Positions 17,548 through 26,929 are shown, counted from the first letter of the stretch. The stretch: DNA of 64,000 nt from Pseudomonas viridiflava (GCF_001642795.1 NZ_LKEH01000027.1:190573-254572); one strand, 5' to 3'. Notes: generated by a model from the letters alone, not told the origin. Translations and numbers: made by a program.

Positions 17548-18270
17548 ATGACCGACAGTCCGACCCTCCTGCCCAGCATGCGCCAGGTTTCTCGCGATAC
17601 CTTGCAGGATCAGATCTATCGTCAGATCCGTGAAGCGTTGATGAGCGGTCGCTTCCAGCCAGGCCAGAAGGTGACGATCCGCGGCCTCGCCGAGGCGCTG
17701 GGTTCCAGCCCGATGCCGGTCCGTGAAGCACTCAATCGCCTCAGCGCAGAGAATGCCTTCGAAGTCACTGAAACCTCCCGTCTGCGCGTCCGCATGATGA
17801 CGCCCGAGCGACTGCGCGAGATTCGCGACGCGCGGGTTGCGCTCGAAGGCCTTCTGGCCGAGAAAGCGGTCCTTCTGCTCAAGGACATCGACCTCAAGGA
17901 AATCAGCCACCTCTGTGACCAGATGCAGCAGGCCGCCGACAGCGTCGATGTGCCCCGTTATCTGTGGACCAACTTTGCCTTCCACCGGCGTATCTACGCG
18001 GTAGCGAACGCTGAGCTGACCATCGCCGCCGTTGAGAATTTCTGGCTGCACATGGGCCCGTGCTTTGCGCTGGTGGCACCCGATAAGGCGCACCTTCAGC
18101 GCTCGATGGAGGCACACAACCGCATCGTTCAGGCGCTTGCCGAGCGCGATGGGGCTGCGGCCCGGGCGGCAGTCACCGACGACATCATGCAGGCCGCCGA
18201 TTCCCTGGCGCGCCTGATCGTCAAGAGCGGCCGTTCAAGGTCGTCTGTCTCTGGAGCAAAAAAAGCATGA
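17548..18270 (+). CDS. GntR/FadR (FCD) family regulator
   Basis: The 240-residue product has the N-terminal wHTH (DQIYRQIREALMSGRFQPGQKVTIRGLAEALGSSPMPVREALNRL, residues ~19-63). It is followed by an all-helical FCD domain with the metal-ligand pattern (...NFAFHRRIY... and ...MEAHNRIVQAL...). Such proteins typically sense organic or sugar acids. It is the first gene of a run with the SDR (ATGA overlap), BKACE, SMP-30 and MFS genes, so it is the likely pathway-specific repressor. Confidence 0.88.
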   Translation: MTDSPTLLPSMRQVSRDTLQDQIYRQIREALMSGRFQPGQKVTIRGLAEALGSSPMPVREALNRLSAENAFEVTETSRLRVRMMTPERLREIRDARVALEGLLAEKAVLLLKDIDLKEISHLCDQMQQAADSVDVPRYLWTNFAFHRRIYAVANAELTIAAVENFWLHMGPCFALVAPDKAHLQRSMEAHNRIVQALAERDGAAARAAVTDDIMQAADSLARLIVKSGRSRSSVSGAKKA

Positions 18271-19055
18271 GCGTTCTCGATCGACTGATTCCCTATAGCG
18301 GCCTGCGAGTACTGATCTCTGGAGGTGCCGCCGGCATTGGCGAAGTACTGGCGGCGGCTTATACCGAAGCCGGTGCACAGGTGCATGTGTGTGATGTCAG
18401 CGAAACCGCCCTCGCATCGTTTCGCGACCGGTATCCAGAGAGTGTCGCCACCCAAGCGGATGTGGGTGACCCTGCGCAGATCGAAGCGGTGTTCAAGGTC
18501 CAGCGCGAACGCTTCGGCGGTCTCGATGTGCTGATCAACAACGCCGGGATCGCAGGTCCTACGGCGGGCATCGACGCCATCACCGATGAAGATTGGCAGC
18601 GCACTGTCGACATCAACCTCACCGGACAATACCGCTTTGCTCATCACGCGGTTCCGCTGCTCAAGGCATCGCCCAACGCGCACATGATCCACATTGCTTC
18701 CGTTGCTGGCCGCCTGGGTTACGCCTGGCGCACACCGTATGCGGCGACCAAATGGGCCATTGTGGGTTTGATGAAATCGCTGGCATCCGAGTTGGGCGAA
18801 AGCGACATCCGCGTCAACGCGTTACTGCCCGGGATCGTCGAAGGCCCGCGCATGGACGGTGTGATTCGTGCCCGCGCCGAACAGATGAAAGTGCCTGAAG
18901 CCGAGATGCGCGAGGAGTACCTGAAAAAAATATCGCTCAGACGCATGGTCACCGCTGAAGACGTCGCGGCCATGGCGTTGTTCCTGTGTTCGCCCGCCGC
19001 GCGCAACGTGACCGGCCAGGCCATCAGCGTGGATGGCAACGTCGAGTACCTGTAG
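18267..19055 (+). CDS. Short-chain dehydrogenase in the BKACE operon
   Basis: This 262-residue classical SDR has SGGAAGIGEVLA (cofactor loop), the NNAG motif, catalytic Ser in IHIASVAGR and Y-x3-K in YAATKWAIVG. Its start overlaps the regulator's stop by four bases. With a lactonase and a beta-keto acid cleavage enzyme in the same run, the simplest role is to oxidise a 3-hydroxy acid to the 3-keto acid used by the next enzyme. This role is inferred from context. Confidence 0.87.
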   Translation: MSVLDRLIPYSGLRVLISGGAAGIGEVLAAAYTEAGAQVHVCDVSETALASFRDRYPESVATQADVGDPAQIEAVFKVQRERFGGLDVLINNAGIAGPTAGIDAITDEDWQRTVDINLTGQYRFAHHAVPLLKASPNAHMIHIASVAGRLGYAWRTPYAATKWAIVGLMKSLASELGESDIRVNALLPGIVEGPRMDGVIRARAEQMKVPEAEMREEYLKKISLRRMVTAEDVAAMALFLCSPAARNVTGQAISVDGNVEYL

Positions 19056-19147
19056 ACGTCTCGATCCGAACGAAGATAACGGCCGTACGTATTCCGGTCG
19101 GGCAACCCCAATCACTTTCTCGCCAAGAACAAGAATGGAGAAGACTC

Positions 19148-20080
19148 ATGCCCAAAAAACGCCCGGTGATCATCACCTGCGCCGTCACTGGCGCCATCCA
19201 TACGCCTTCAATGTCGCCGCATTTGCCGATCACGCCGCAGGAAATTGCCGACGCGGCCATCGGTGCCGCTGAAGCGGGTGCATCGATTGTTCACCTGCAT
19301 GCTCGCGATCCCCATGACGGTCGGCCAAGCCAGGACGTGAATCTGTTCCGCCAGTTTCTGCCGCAGATCAAAGCCAGCAGTGATGTGATCATCAACATCA
19401 CCACCGGCGGCGCGCCGACCATGGGTGTGGAAGAGCGTCTGCAGCCGGTGGCGCAACTCAAGCCCGAATTGGCGTCGTTGAACATGGGCTCCATGAACTT
19501 CGGGCTTTACGAAATGCTCGATCGCTTCACCGAGTTCAAGCATGACTGGGAGCGGCCATACCTGGCCGAAAGCGACGACCGGATTTTCCGTAATACTTTC
19601 CGCGATATCGCTCACATTCTCGATACCTGTGCTGAAAACCGCACTCGCTTTGAAATTGAATGCTACGACATCGGTCATTTGTACACCGCTGCGCATTTTC
19701 TGGAGCGTGGCCTGCTCAAGGCGCCGATTTTCATTCAGTCAGTGTTCGGCTTGCGAGGTGGCATCGGCGGTCACCCTGAAGACCTTGCACATATGCGTCG
19801 TACGGCCGACCGCCTGTTTGGCGATGCCTATCAATGGTCGATTCTCGGTGCCGGTCGCAACCAGATTCCTTTGGGCACGATGGGCCTGTCGATGGGCAGT
19901 CATGTGCGCGTCGGTCTTGAAGACTCGCTGTGGGATGGGCCGGGCAAACTGGCAGCGTCCAACGCTGATCAGGTCAAACGTATCCGCACTGTGATCGAAG
20001 CCCTCGGCGGAAGCGTGGCGACGCCAGATGAGGCGAGGGAAATGCTCGACCTGAAGGGCAAGAACCAGGTCGACTTTTAA
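19148..20080 (+). CDS. BKACE (DUF849) beta-keto acid cleavage enzyme
   Basis: The 310-residue protein begins MPKKRPVIITCAVTGAIHTPS, the signature N-terminus of the 3-keto-5-aminohexanoate cleavage enzyme family. Zinc ligands lie in IVHLHARDPHDGRPS (His-x-His at residues ~42-44). The family transfers the acetyl end of a beta-keto acid to acetyl-CoA, yielding acetoacetate and a shorter CoA thioester. Substrates range from dehydrocarnitine to 3-keto-5-aminohexanoate and unknown beta-keto acids. Linkage to a lactonase and an anion-type MFS transporter favours a sugar-derived or hydroxy-acid substrate. Confidence 0.9.
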   Translation: MPKKRPVIITCAVTGAIHTPSMSPHLPITPQEIADAAIGAAEAGASIVHLHARDPHDGRPSQDVNLFRQFLPQIKASSDVIINITTGGAPTMGVEERLQPVAQLKPELASLNMGSMNFGLYEMLDRFTEFKHDWERPYLAESDDRIFRNTFRDIAHILDTCAENRTRFEIECYDIGHLYTAAHFLERGLLKAPIFIQSVFGLRGGIGGHPEDLAHMRRTADRLFGDAYQWSILGAGRNQIPLGTMGLSMGSHVRVGLEDSLWDGPGKLAASNADQVKRIRTVIEALGGSVATPDEAREMLDLKGKNQVDF

Positions 20081-20137
20081 CACCTGTTTTCAGTGACCCA
20101 ACGTGCCATCTCAATAACAACAAGACAGAGGTGAAAC

Positions 20138-21016
20138 ATGCGTATCGAAGTCGTCGTGGACGTCAAGACCACGCTGGGCGAAGGGCCGGTCTGGGATGTC
20201 GAACAGCAACGGCTGTACTGGATCGACAGTTTCGACGGTCGGATCCTGCGCTGCACCGGGGACGGGCGCGAACTGCGCGCCTGGGATGTCGGGCAGAAAA
20301 TAGGCTCCATGGCTCTGCGCAGGAATGGCGATGCAGCTATCGTCGCCCTGCAGCACGGGCTCTACAGTCTGGACTTGCCAACCGGCGATCTTGAACTGAT
20401 CGTCGACCCCGAGCCGGGGCAGCCGAACAATCGGCTCAATGACGGCAAAGTCGATCGTCAGGGCCGATTCATCGTCGGTTCGATGGATACACAGGAAGAT
20501 CAGGCGAGCGCCAGGCTCTATCGTCTCGACCCGGACCTGAGCCTGCATACCCTGGACGAAGGCATCATCGTTTCCAACGGCCCATGCTGGAGCCCGAACG
20601 GCGAGACCTTCTATTTCGCCGACACCTGGTCCGGGGAACTCTGGGCTTACGACTACGACAATACGACCGGAACGGTTGCCAACCGCAGAACGTTCGCCAA
20701 GGTCGATACCTCCGGTGGCGGCGCTGCGGATGGCTGCACTGTGGATGCTGAAGGCTGCCTGTGGCAGGCGCTGGTGTATGCCGGAAAACTGGTGCGTTAC
20801 ACGCCGGACGGGCAGGTGGATCGCATCATCGACATGCCTGTGAAGAAGGTCACCAGCCTGACCTTCGGCGGACCGAATCTGGACACGCTGTTCGTCACCT
20901 CCATGGCCAAGCCTCCGCTGCCGCGCTTTCCCGAAGACGGCCAGCAACGGGGTGCTTTGTTCGCCATCACCGGGCTGGGTGTGCAAGGCATCGCCGAAAA
21001 ACGCTTCGCCAGCTGA
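20138..21016 (+). CDS. SMP-30/gluconolactonase family lactonase
   Basis: The 292-residue six-bladed beta-propeller has the metal-binding EGPVWD (Glu at about residue 14), NDGKVDRQGRFIVGSMD, and SNGPCWSPNGETFYFADT; Glu, Asn and Asp in these segments coordinate the divalent cation. These enzymes hydrolyse aldonolactones to aldonic acids. In this operon it would supply the hydroxy acid to the SDR. Confidence 0.88.
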   Translation: MRIEVVVDVKTTLGEGPVWDVEQQRLYWIDSFDGRILRCTGDGRELRAWDVGQKIGSMALRRNGDAAIVALQHGLYSLDLPTGDLELIVDPEPGQPNNRLNDGKVDRQGRFIVGSMDTQEDQASARLYRLDPDLSLHTLDEGIIVSNGPCWSPNGETFYFADTWSGELWAYDYDNTTGTVANRRTFAKVDTSGGGAADGCTVDAEGCLWQALVYAGKLVRYTPDGQVDRIIDMPVKKVTSLTFGGPNLDTLFVTSMAKPPLPRFPEDGQQRGALFAITGLGVQGIAEKRFAS

Positions 21017-21099
21017 TCGACCCGAAAAATCGGACCCGACCGTTAAGGACAACTGAACTCTCTTTACAGCGCGTGCGTGGCACGCCTGGAGATTCTCCC

Positions 21100-22422
21100 G
21101 TGCAAAATAATAAAAAAGCATCGCTGGGCCAGATCCATCGTTTCTCGTGGGTATCGTTATTGGTGTGTTGGTTGATCTGGATCCTCAACGCCTATGATCG
21201 CGAGATTGTCCTGCGCCTGGGGCCGACCATTTCCAAGCACTTCGATCTGTCGGCAGATCAGTGGGGCACACTGGCGACTGTCGTTATGTTGGCCCTGGCG
21301 GTTCTGGATATTCCCGGCTCCATCTGGAGTGACCGCTACGGCGGCGGCTGGAAACGCGCGCGCTTCCAGGTACCGCTGGTGCTGGGTTACACCGCGCTTT
21401 CGTTCCTGTCCGGCTTCAAAGCACTCAGTGCAAGCCTGGCCAGCTTCGTTGCCTTGCGGGTGGGTGTGAACCTTGGAGCAGGTTGGGGCGAGCCGGTCGG
21501 CGTCAGCAACACCGCAGAATGGTGGCCCGTGGAGCGCCGGGGTTTTGCCCTTGGCGCTCACCACACCGGCTACCCCATCGGCGCGATGCTCAGTGGCATT
21601 GTCGCGAGCTTCGTGATCACCACGTTCGGTGAAGAAAACTGGCGCTACGTGTTCTTCTTCGCGTTCGTTGTAGCGCTGCCATTGATGATTTTCTGGTCGC
21701 GCTACTCAACCGCCGAGCGCATCACCCAACTGTATGTCGACATTGCCGCCAAAGGCATGACCCCACCGGACAGCACGCCATCAACCAACGTCAAAGGCCA
21801 GGCCTGGAAAACGTTCAAGGCGACGCTCGGCAATCGCAACATTGCCCTGACCGCCGGCAACACGATGCTGACGCAGGTGGTATACATGGGCGTCAACATT
21901 GTCCTGCCCGCGTACCTGTACAACATCCTTCACCTGTCGCTGGCCGAATCGGCAGGCATGAGTGTGGTATTCACCCTGACCGGCATCCTCGGGCAACTGG
22001 TCTGGCCGTCACTCTCGGACATCATCGGCCGGCGGGTGACATTGCTCATCTGCGGCGTGTGGATGGCTGCCAGCGTCGGTGCGTTCTACTTCGCCAACAC
22101 CACATTCATCATCATCGTCGTGCAATTGCTGTTCGGTCTGGTCGCCAACGCAGTCTGGCCGATTTACTACGCAGTGGCCTCTGACTCCGCACAGCCATCT
22201 GCAACCTCGACCGCCAATGGCATCATCACCACCGCGATGTTCATTGGCGGCGGTATTGCACCGATATTGATGGGCACACTGATCAGCATGGGCGGTGGCT
22301 GGACGAGCCTTCACGGCTACACGGTGTGTTTCTTTGTCATGGCAGGCTGCGCGCTCGGCGGGGCGTTCCTGCAGCTGTTTTCTCATCGGCCGCAGGTGTT
22401 GGTTGTTCAGACAGGGCTCTGA
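21100..22422 (+). CDS. MFS transporter (anion:cation symporter type)
   Basis: A GTG at 21100, nine bases after TGGAGA, gives 440 residues with ~12 membrane helices. Longer in-frame extensions run into the SMP-30 gene and are rejected. The WILNAYDREIVLRLGPTISKHF and EPVGVSNTAEWWPVERRGFALGAHHTGYPIGAM segments resemble the ACS family of organic acid symporters. It closes the BKACE operon and presumably imports its substrate. Confidence 0.87.
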   Translation: MQNNKKASLGQIHRFSWVSLLVCWLIWILNAYDREIVLRLGPTISKHFDLSADQWGTLATVVMLALAVLDIPGSIWSDRYGGGWKRARFQVPLVLGYTALSFLSGFKALSASLASFVALRVGVNLGAGWGEPVGVSNTAEWWPVERRGFALGAHHTGYPIGAMLSGIVASFVITTFGEENWRYVFFFAFVVALPLMIFWSRYSTAERITQLYVDIAAKGMTPPDSTPSTNVKGQAWKTFKATLGNRNIALTAGNTMLTQVVYMGVNIVLPAYLYNILHLSLAESAGMSVVFTLTGILGQLVWPSLSDIIGRRVTLLICGVWMAASVGAFYFANTTFIIIVVQLLFGLVANAVWPIYYAVASDSAQPSATSTANGIITTAMFIGGGIAPILMGTLISMGGGWTSLHGYTVCFFVMAGCALGGAFLQLFSHRPQVLVVQTGL

Positions 22423-22634
22423 TGGTTTTGGTCCCGGTGGTGAGGGCTGCCGGGATTTCAGTTACCCAGAATGCGATTGCAGAGGGCACCAATTGTTCAA
22501 CTTTTTATGTGGATTAAATCCATTATATTGTGGTTAAAGCCAAAATTTGTCGTATAAGTCACGATATTTAGGAATTAGGTCGCTTGATACCTAAGGGCAT
22601 TAACTCTACAATTTTGGAGATTAACGATCAGCGA

Positions 22635-22970
22635 ATGGGCTTGGTGCGCACTATGTTGGATTTGAGCTTCAGCAAGCCGAGCGAGGTTGTCAAACGCCTC
22701 TGCGATCGCCTACGCACAGAGCGGCTGGCGCTGGACATGACACAAGCCGACCTGGCCGGACGTGCCGGCATCGGTACAAACACCGTGTCGAACCTTGAAG
22801 CCGGGCGCAATGTAGGATTCGAGAACGTCGTTCGTGTGGCGATGGCGCTTGGCCGAACCAGGGAGCTTGAAGGTTTGTTCCTGCCAAAGCTGGATAGCAT
22901 CGAAGATATTCGGCGCTACGAAAACAGCGCCAATCGTCTTCGTACGAAGAGGAAGTCCGGCAATGCTTGA
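22635..22970 (+). CDS. HipB-like XRE antitoxin
   Basis: This Xre-type protein has about 111 residues from ATG 22635; TTG at 22584 and ATG at 22653 are alternatives and the ribosome-binding site does not decide. The HTH is VVKRLCDRLRTERLALDMTQADLAGRAGIGTNTVSNLEAGRNVGFENVVRVAMALG. The gene overlaps the HipA-like gene by eight bases, the usual hipBA order. It should bind DNA at its own promoter and neutralise the kinase. The AT-rich sequence just upstream (22500-22580) is unlike the neighbouring genes. Confidence 0.82.
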   Translation: MGLVRTMLDLSFSKPSEVVKRLCDRLRTERLALDMTQADLAGRAGIGTNTVSNLEAGRNVGFENVVRVAMALGRTRELEGLFLPKLDSIEDIRRYENSANRLRTKRKSGNA

Positions 22971-24249
22971 GCAGGTAAACGTCTTCTACGAGGGCTGGGG
23001 CGAGCGATGGCAATGGGGCACGCTGGTCTCCACGACCGCCCTGACCGGTCGCCCGCTGATCGTGTTCGAGTACAGCAATGAAGCCAGGCAAAGAGGCCTG
23101 GAGCTGTCTTCCTACACGCTCCCGTTGCAGGGGCCTCAGTTGCGCAAGGGCTTCCCGGACCACCAACTGTACTTGCCCGGGCCTGTCTACGACTCCTTGC
23201 CCGATGGGTGGGGAATGTTACTGATGGACCGTATGTTCAGGCGCCGCGGGCTCACCACGGCGCGCATCGGCTCACTGGAACTGTTGGCCTACATCGGCAG
23301 CAATGCCATGGGTGCCATGACGTTTGAACCCGTGGCGCCCGAAGGGCAGGGGGCCGAAGTCCATATCCCGCTGGAAAAACTTGCCGCCGAAGTACAGGAA
23401 GTGCTCCATGGAGACGGCGGTGAGTTTCTGCAGACATTGATGCTGGTCGGTGGCTCGCCTCAAGGAGCAAGGCCCAAGGCCCTCGTCTATCGCGATCCTG
23501 AAACCGGCGCATTTACCACGGCGGTCACACCGGGTTTTGAAGCATGGATGGTCAAGTTTCCGGCCAAAGAAGAGCATGCCGAAGTGTGCGCTATCGAAAT
23601 GGCCTACGCCGAGTGCCTGCGCATGTGCGGGATTGAAACCCCTGACACGCAATACTTCAGTTTGCCTGATGGGCTGGCTGCGTTTGCCAGCAAGCGATTC
23701 GACCGCCAGGAGGGTCTGCGCATCCCCATGCAAAGCCTTGCCGCCTTTACAGGGGCCAATTACCGGTCTCCGGGCGTATTGGATTACGTCAATTTCCTGC
23801 GTGCAACACAGATGTGTACCAACGACGTCCGAGAGATGGCGGTGGTCTTCGAACGTGCCGTCTTCAATGTTGCATTCAACAACCGAGACGATCACCCCAA
23901 GAACTTTGCTTACATCATGTCGCAAGACGGTCAGTGGAAACTGTCCCCGGCTTACGACGTGACCTTCTGTGAAGGGCCGGGTGGCTATCACCAGATGGAT
24001 GTGATGGGAGAAGCCCTGTCGATTTCCCGCGCACAAATGCTTCGGTTTGCCGAAGAGGCCGAGGTGCCTTCGGACGTTGCCGGTAGGATGATTGATGGTA
24101 TTTGTGATGTGGCGAGCCGGTTTACGAGCGTTGCCGAGAAGCTGTGTCCTGGGGGTATTACTTCAGACACCTTGCGCGTGATTCAGGGCCGTATTGATCA
24201 GAACGTCGATCGGTTGCACCAAGGTCATGAAGGCCGCGGTCGCCGTTGA
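22963..24249 (+). CDS. HipA-like serine/threonine kinase toxin
   Basis: The 428-residue product starts at ATG 22963, inside the end of the hipB-like gene. The N-terminal HipA_N domain (VFYEGWGERWQWGTLVST...PDGWGMLLMDRMFRRRG) is followed by the HipA_C kinase domain with the catalytic loop NNRDDHPKNFAYI and the Mg-binding WKLSPAYDVTF. HipA kinases phosphorylate aminoacyl-tRNA synthetases such as GltX and cause growth arrest. All visible catalytic residues appear intact, so the pair is probably functional. Confidence 0.88.
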   Translation: MLEQVNVFYEGWGERWQWGTLVSTTALTGRPLIVFEYSNEARQRGLELSSYTLPLQGPQLRKGFPDHQLYLPGPVYDSLPDGWGMLLMDRMFRRRGLTTARIGSLELLAYIGSNAMGAMTFEPVAPEGQGAEVHIPLEKLAAEVQEVLHGDGGEFLQTLMLVGGSPQGARPKALVYRDPETGAFTTAVTPGFEAWMVKFPAKEEHAEVCAIEMAYAECLRMCGIETPDTQYFSLPDGLAAFASKRFDRQEGLRIPMQSLAAFTGANYRSPGVLDYVNFLRATQMCTNDVREMAVVFERAVFNVAFNNRDDHPKNFAYIMSQDGQWKLSPAYDVTFCEGPGGYHQMDVMGEALSISRAQMLRFAEEAEVPSDVAGRMIDGICDVASRFTSVAEKLCPGGITSDTLRVIQGRIDQNVDRLHQGHEGRGRR

Positions 24250-24346
24250 TGAGCACGAAGGGTGGGGCGACTCTCATGTCACCATGCCTGGCGACTGTCC
24301 CAGCAGCATCAACAGCTCCTTTTTAAGGGCTGTACATGTGCAGCAT

Positions 24347-25282
24347 TCAGCGCGTGGCGGTGGGCTTTTTCAGCAGGATGAAGCCTGAAACCAGGATAAG
24401 GGCCAGGCCTGCTGCAGTTCGGCTGTTTAGCACTTCATTGAACAGCAGGGCTCCCCAGACAATCGCGAAGATCAGGTAGGTGTAATCAAACGCACCGATG
24501 ATTGAGGTCTCGCCGATTTGATAGGCCCGAGCGATGCCGGTACTGACCAGTACCATCAGAATTGCCAGCACGACCATTACACCCCAGTCGCCGATGCCCA
24601 TGGGTGACCAGCCGCCTAGCAGGAAGCGCAGGCCTTCGTTGTCCGGCAGGTGAGGACCGGTCTGTAAAACGACAACGCTGCCGATCATCCCCATCAATAA
24701 CAACGCGATGTTCAGTGCCAGGGCCAAGTGCATCGGCACCTCTTTGGCGCACTTGCCCTTGGTCACGACCGCTGCCAAGGCATAGAAAATCGCCGCGAGC
24801 ACGGGCAGCAGTGTCCATAGATTGAAGTCGGCCTGACTGGGCGCGAGCGTGACCAGCACCCCTGCGAACCCCACCAGAATGGCCAGCCATTTGCGCGGTG
24901 TGACATGCTCGTCCAGAGTCACTGCCGAGAACAACGCAATAAACAGTGGTGTCGTATAGATTGCCAATGCGGCCGTGGTCAGACTGATGAAGGGCAGTGC
25001 GCTATAGAAGGCGATCCACATCAGCGCCAGCAGCAGGCTTCTTGTTCCCACCCAGAAGGGGGAGAGTGGCCATCTTTGCGTTGTGCCACCACGGCGCATC
25101 AACCAGGCGGCGATAATGCCGATGGCCAGGAGCGAGCGAATCACATAGAGCTGCCACATTGACGTCTCGGCGCTGGTGGCTTTTATAAGAGCGTCTGACA
25201 CGGACAACAGGAACACCGAGCCTACAACGATGAGGATGCTTTTTCGGTTTTCAGCGGCGGTAACTGTTGTGGTTGCAGGCAT
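24347..25282 (-). CDS. EamA/DMT family transporter
   Basis: The 311-residue protein has ten predicted membrane helices arranged as two EamA repeats: the first begins ILIVVGSVFLLSVSDALIKATSAE, the second around FNLWTLLPVLAAIFYALAAVVTKG. It ends at FNEVLNSRTAAGLALILVSGFILL. DMT proteins export amino acids, nucleosides or other metabolites across the inner membrane; the substrate is unknown. Confidence 0.87.
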   Translation of the reverse strand: MPATTTVTAAENRKSILIVVGSVFLLSVSDALIKATSAETSMWQLYVIRSLLAIGIIAAWLMRRGGTTQRWPLSPFWVGTRSLLLALMWIAFYSALPFISLTTAALAIYTTPLFIALFSAVTLDEHVTPRKWLAILVGFAGVLVTLAPSQADFNLWTLLPVLAAIFYALAAVVTKGKCAKEVPMHLALALNIALLLMGMIGSVVVLQTGPHLPDNEGLRFLLGGWSPMGIGDWGVMVVLAILMVLVSTGIARAYQIGETSIIGAFDYTYLIFAIVWGALLFNEVLNSRTAAGLALILVSGFILLKKPTATR

Positions 25283-25334
25283 GATGGGTCCTGATGTGAT
25301 CGAGTGGGCGGTACGTGCAAGGAGACGTTGCAGG

Positions 25335-25955
25335 ATGTTCGAGCTTAATTCGTTTCGCGAGACAGTAGAGGCTATCGCTGCATGCTCTGATGATCGGGCG
25401 TTATGGCAGCGATACGCCTGGGTCTACGTTCAGGGCGATACAGCGTTGCTGGAAAGCCGCTTTTACCTGGTGCCGAATCTCGATGAGGATGATGAGCTCC
25501 GCATTTTGGACCTTGGCGATCAGTACAACCTTTCTCCATGCCTGGAAGCGGCTGATTTTGCAGATGTGTTGTGTGTACAGAAGCGACAGCAGCCGCACTC
25601 CAGCCTGGAGGACTACGCTATCGCCCTTGAGCATTACGCTCAACAGGATGCTTTTCTGGAAGTGCCCGGCGGTGATGACATGAAGGCAGCAGAACCCGGG
25701 TTGGCACGCGAGTTATACGCCGAGTACGATCTGTTTCTGGCTGAATGCACGCCTGATCGGCTGACTGTCGCGGCGCGGGAGGTCAGCGCTGTCCTGGAAA
25801 TCAACATTGCCACAGCGTTGCAGCGTTGTCGGGCGTTGCCCTTGTGTCTGGGCGAGCGCATGACCGGCGATCAGTGCATACAGATCAAGGCGCGTTTTTC
25901 CGCGCTTTCGGTTCCGCTGCAGGAAGTGATCCATCGCTCATTTCCCTGGCAGTGA
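25335..25955 (+). CDS. Uncharacterised protein with an L7/L12-like C-terminal segment
   Basis: This 206-residue acidic protein starts at ATG 25335 (GGAG ten bases upstream). The N-terminal ~120 residues (MFELNSFRETVEAIAACSDDRALWQRYAWVY..., PSSLEDYAIALEHYAQQDAF-like) match no family I know. The C-terminal stretch ATALQRCRALPLCLGERMTGDQCIQIKARFSAL resembles the ribosomal L7/L12-like fold found as an accessory module. It is divergent from the DMT gene and adjacent to a SUKH gene, as is common for immunity-type proteins, but this role is only a guess. Confidence 0.55.
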   Translation: MFELNSFRETVEAIAACSDDRALWQRYAWVYVQGDTALLESRFYLVPNLDEDDELRILDLGDQYNLSPCLEAADFADVLCVQKRQQPHSSLEDYAIALEHYAQQDAFLEVPGGDDMKAAEPGLARELYAEYDLFLAECTPDRLTVAAREVSAVLEINIATALQRCRALPLCLGERMTGDQCIQIKARFSALSVPLQEVIHRSFPWQ

Positions 25956-26084
25956 GGTGACTTCAGGACTTCAGATGAATGAACGCGTAGTCATCGTCAG
26001 TCAGTTGCTCCCCGTCGTTGTATGAACAACAAAGACGTCCGTTCACGCCCATCACGGCATCAATACCTTAGCCGAGCGAAGACG

Positions 26085-26678
26085 TCAGTAGTCTTCATCC
26101 TCGAAAACGAAGGCGTAGTTTTCATCAATCAACTGTTGCAGGTAATGATCAAAGCTTGGCGCAATCACTTTATAACTGTCAGGGTCGTGAAGGTAGCGTA
26201 CGACCTGACCCACGTTGCCGCCAGCTACTGGATTAAAATCGATATACAGCTTCGAGCTTCCCCCATTGTTCATGCAGTGCGAGAAACATAGCCGCTCATG
26301 CATGCCCAGCGATATGTCGATTCCGGGGCCGACCAGATCGGGCTCCTCATCCAGATAGCCTGCATAAATTTGCGCAATGCTCCGAGTGTAAGTGTCACTT
26401 TCTTCAAGGATCTGAGCGATCGAACTGAGGTAGTACGGATACTCGAATACATCTGAGCCCAGTACCAACACCATGACTCTGCCGTCCGGGTAATCTCGAT
26501 AGTGCGTGCCATCGATCTGGCCAAGCAGTTCCAACAGGCTCGCGGGGCAGAGCGGATAACGATCGTTCAGCCGCTGCACATCTGCCGTCGAAGCCCCGTG
26601 TGCATGTTTCAGCTCATTGAGTCGTTCGGCTGGCAGGGCCTTGCGCAGACCAGCGAGGTACGTATCGACGAGGCTCAT
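26085..26678 (-). CDS. SMI1/KNR4 (SUKH) domain protein
   Basis: The 197-residue product fits the SUKH family: the segment YPLCPASLLELLGQIDGTHY near residues 40-60 corresponds to the conserved LP.. yk.fl...nG start. The later FNPVAGGNVGQVVRYLHDPDSYKVIAPSFDHYLQQLID is the family's C-terminal strand-helix. Many SUKH proteins are immunity partners of polymorphic toxins, but no toxin gene is nearby, so it may be an orphan immunity or a regulatory protein. Confidence 0.75.
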   Translation of the reverse strand: MSLVDTYLAGLRKALPAERLNELKHAHGASTADVQRLNDRYPLCPASLLELLGQIDGTHYRDYPDGRVMVLVLGSDVFEYPYYLSSIAQILEESDTYTRSIAQIYAGYLDEEPDLVGPGIDISLGMHERLCFSHCMNNGGSSKLYIDFNPVAGGNVGQVVRYLHDPDSYKVIAPSFDHYLQQLIDENYAFVFEDEDY

Positions 26679-26849
26679 GATTGAGATCCTTGCAAACCAT
26701 CGATTGATGGCTTCACGCTACATTATTGGCGATCGCTCGACTATCCCACTTGTTCTCGTATGCAGGTTTCGTCCATTAACTGAGGTGATCGGATAACGCT
26801 CGGCGGCAGGGAATAGCAAGAGGTTCATGGTTCGTTGAAAGGCAAAAAT

Positions 26850-26929
26850 GGTCAGGTAATCAGGCTGCCCAACCAAACTTAAAGACTACCTGGGTCCCCA
26901 AAAAATTTTGACTGGGCTCCAGGGCGGTA
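26850..26929. repeat. LysR-3'-end-like repeat, copy A (possible att site)
   Basis: Bases 26850-26905 align without gaps to 36393-36448, the 3' flank and end of the intact LysR gene: GGTCAG..., TAAAGACTA, GG[GA]TCCCCAAAAAA. From 26884 to 26929 it also aligns to copy B at 28158 (shared TTTTGACTGGGCTC). On the minus strand it would encode part of the LysR C-terminus. Such partial gene-end duplications are typical attachment-site scars of integrated elements. Confidence 0.6.

Noticed and set aside
22834..22962. Longer start for the HipA-like protein
   Set aside because: It would overlap the antitoxin by 137 bases in another frame; ATG 22963 with the eight-base overlap is the usual hipBA arrangement.
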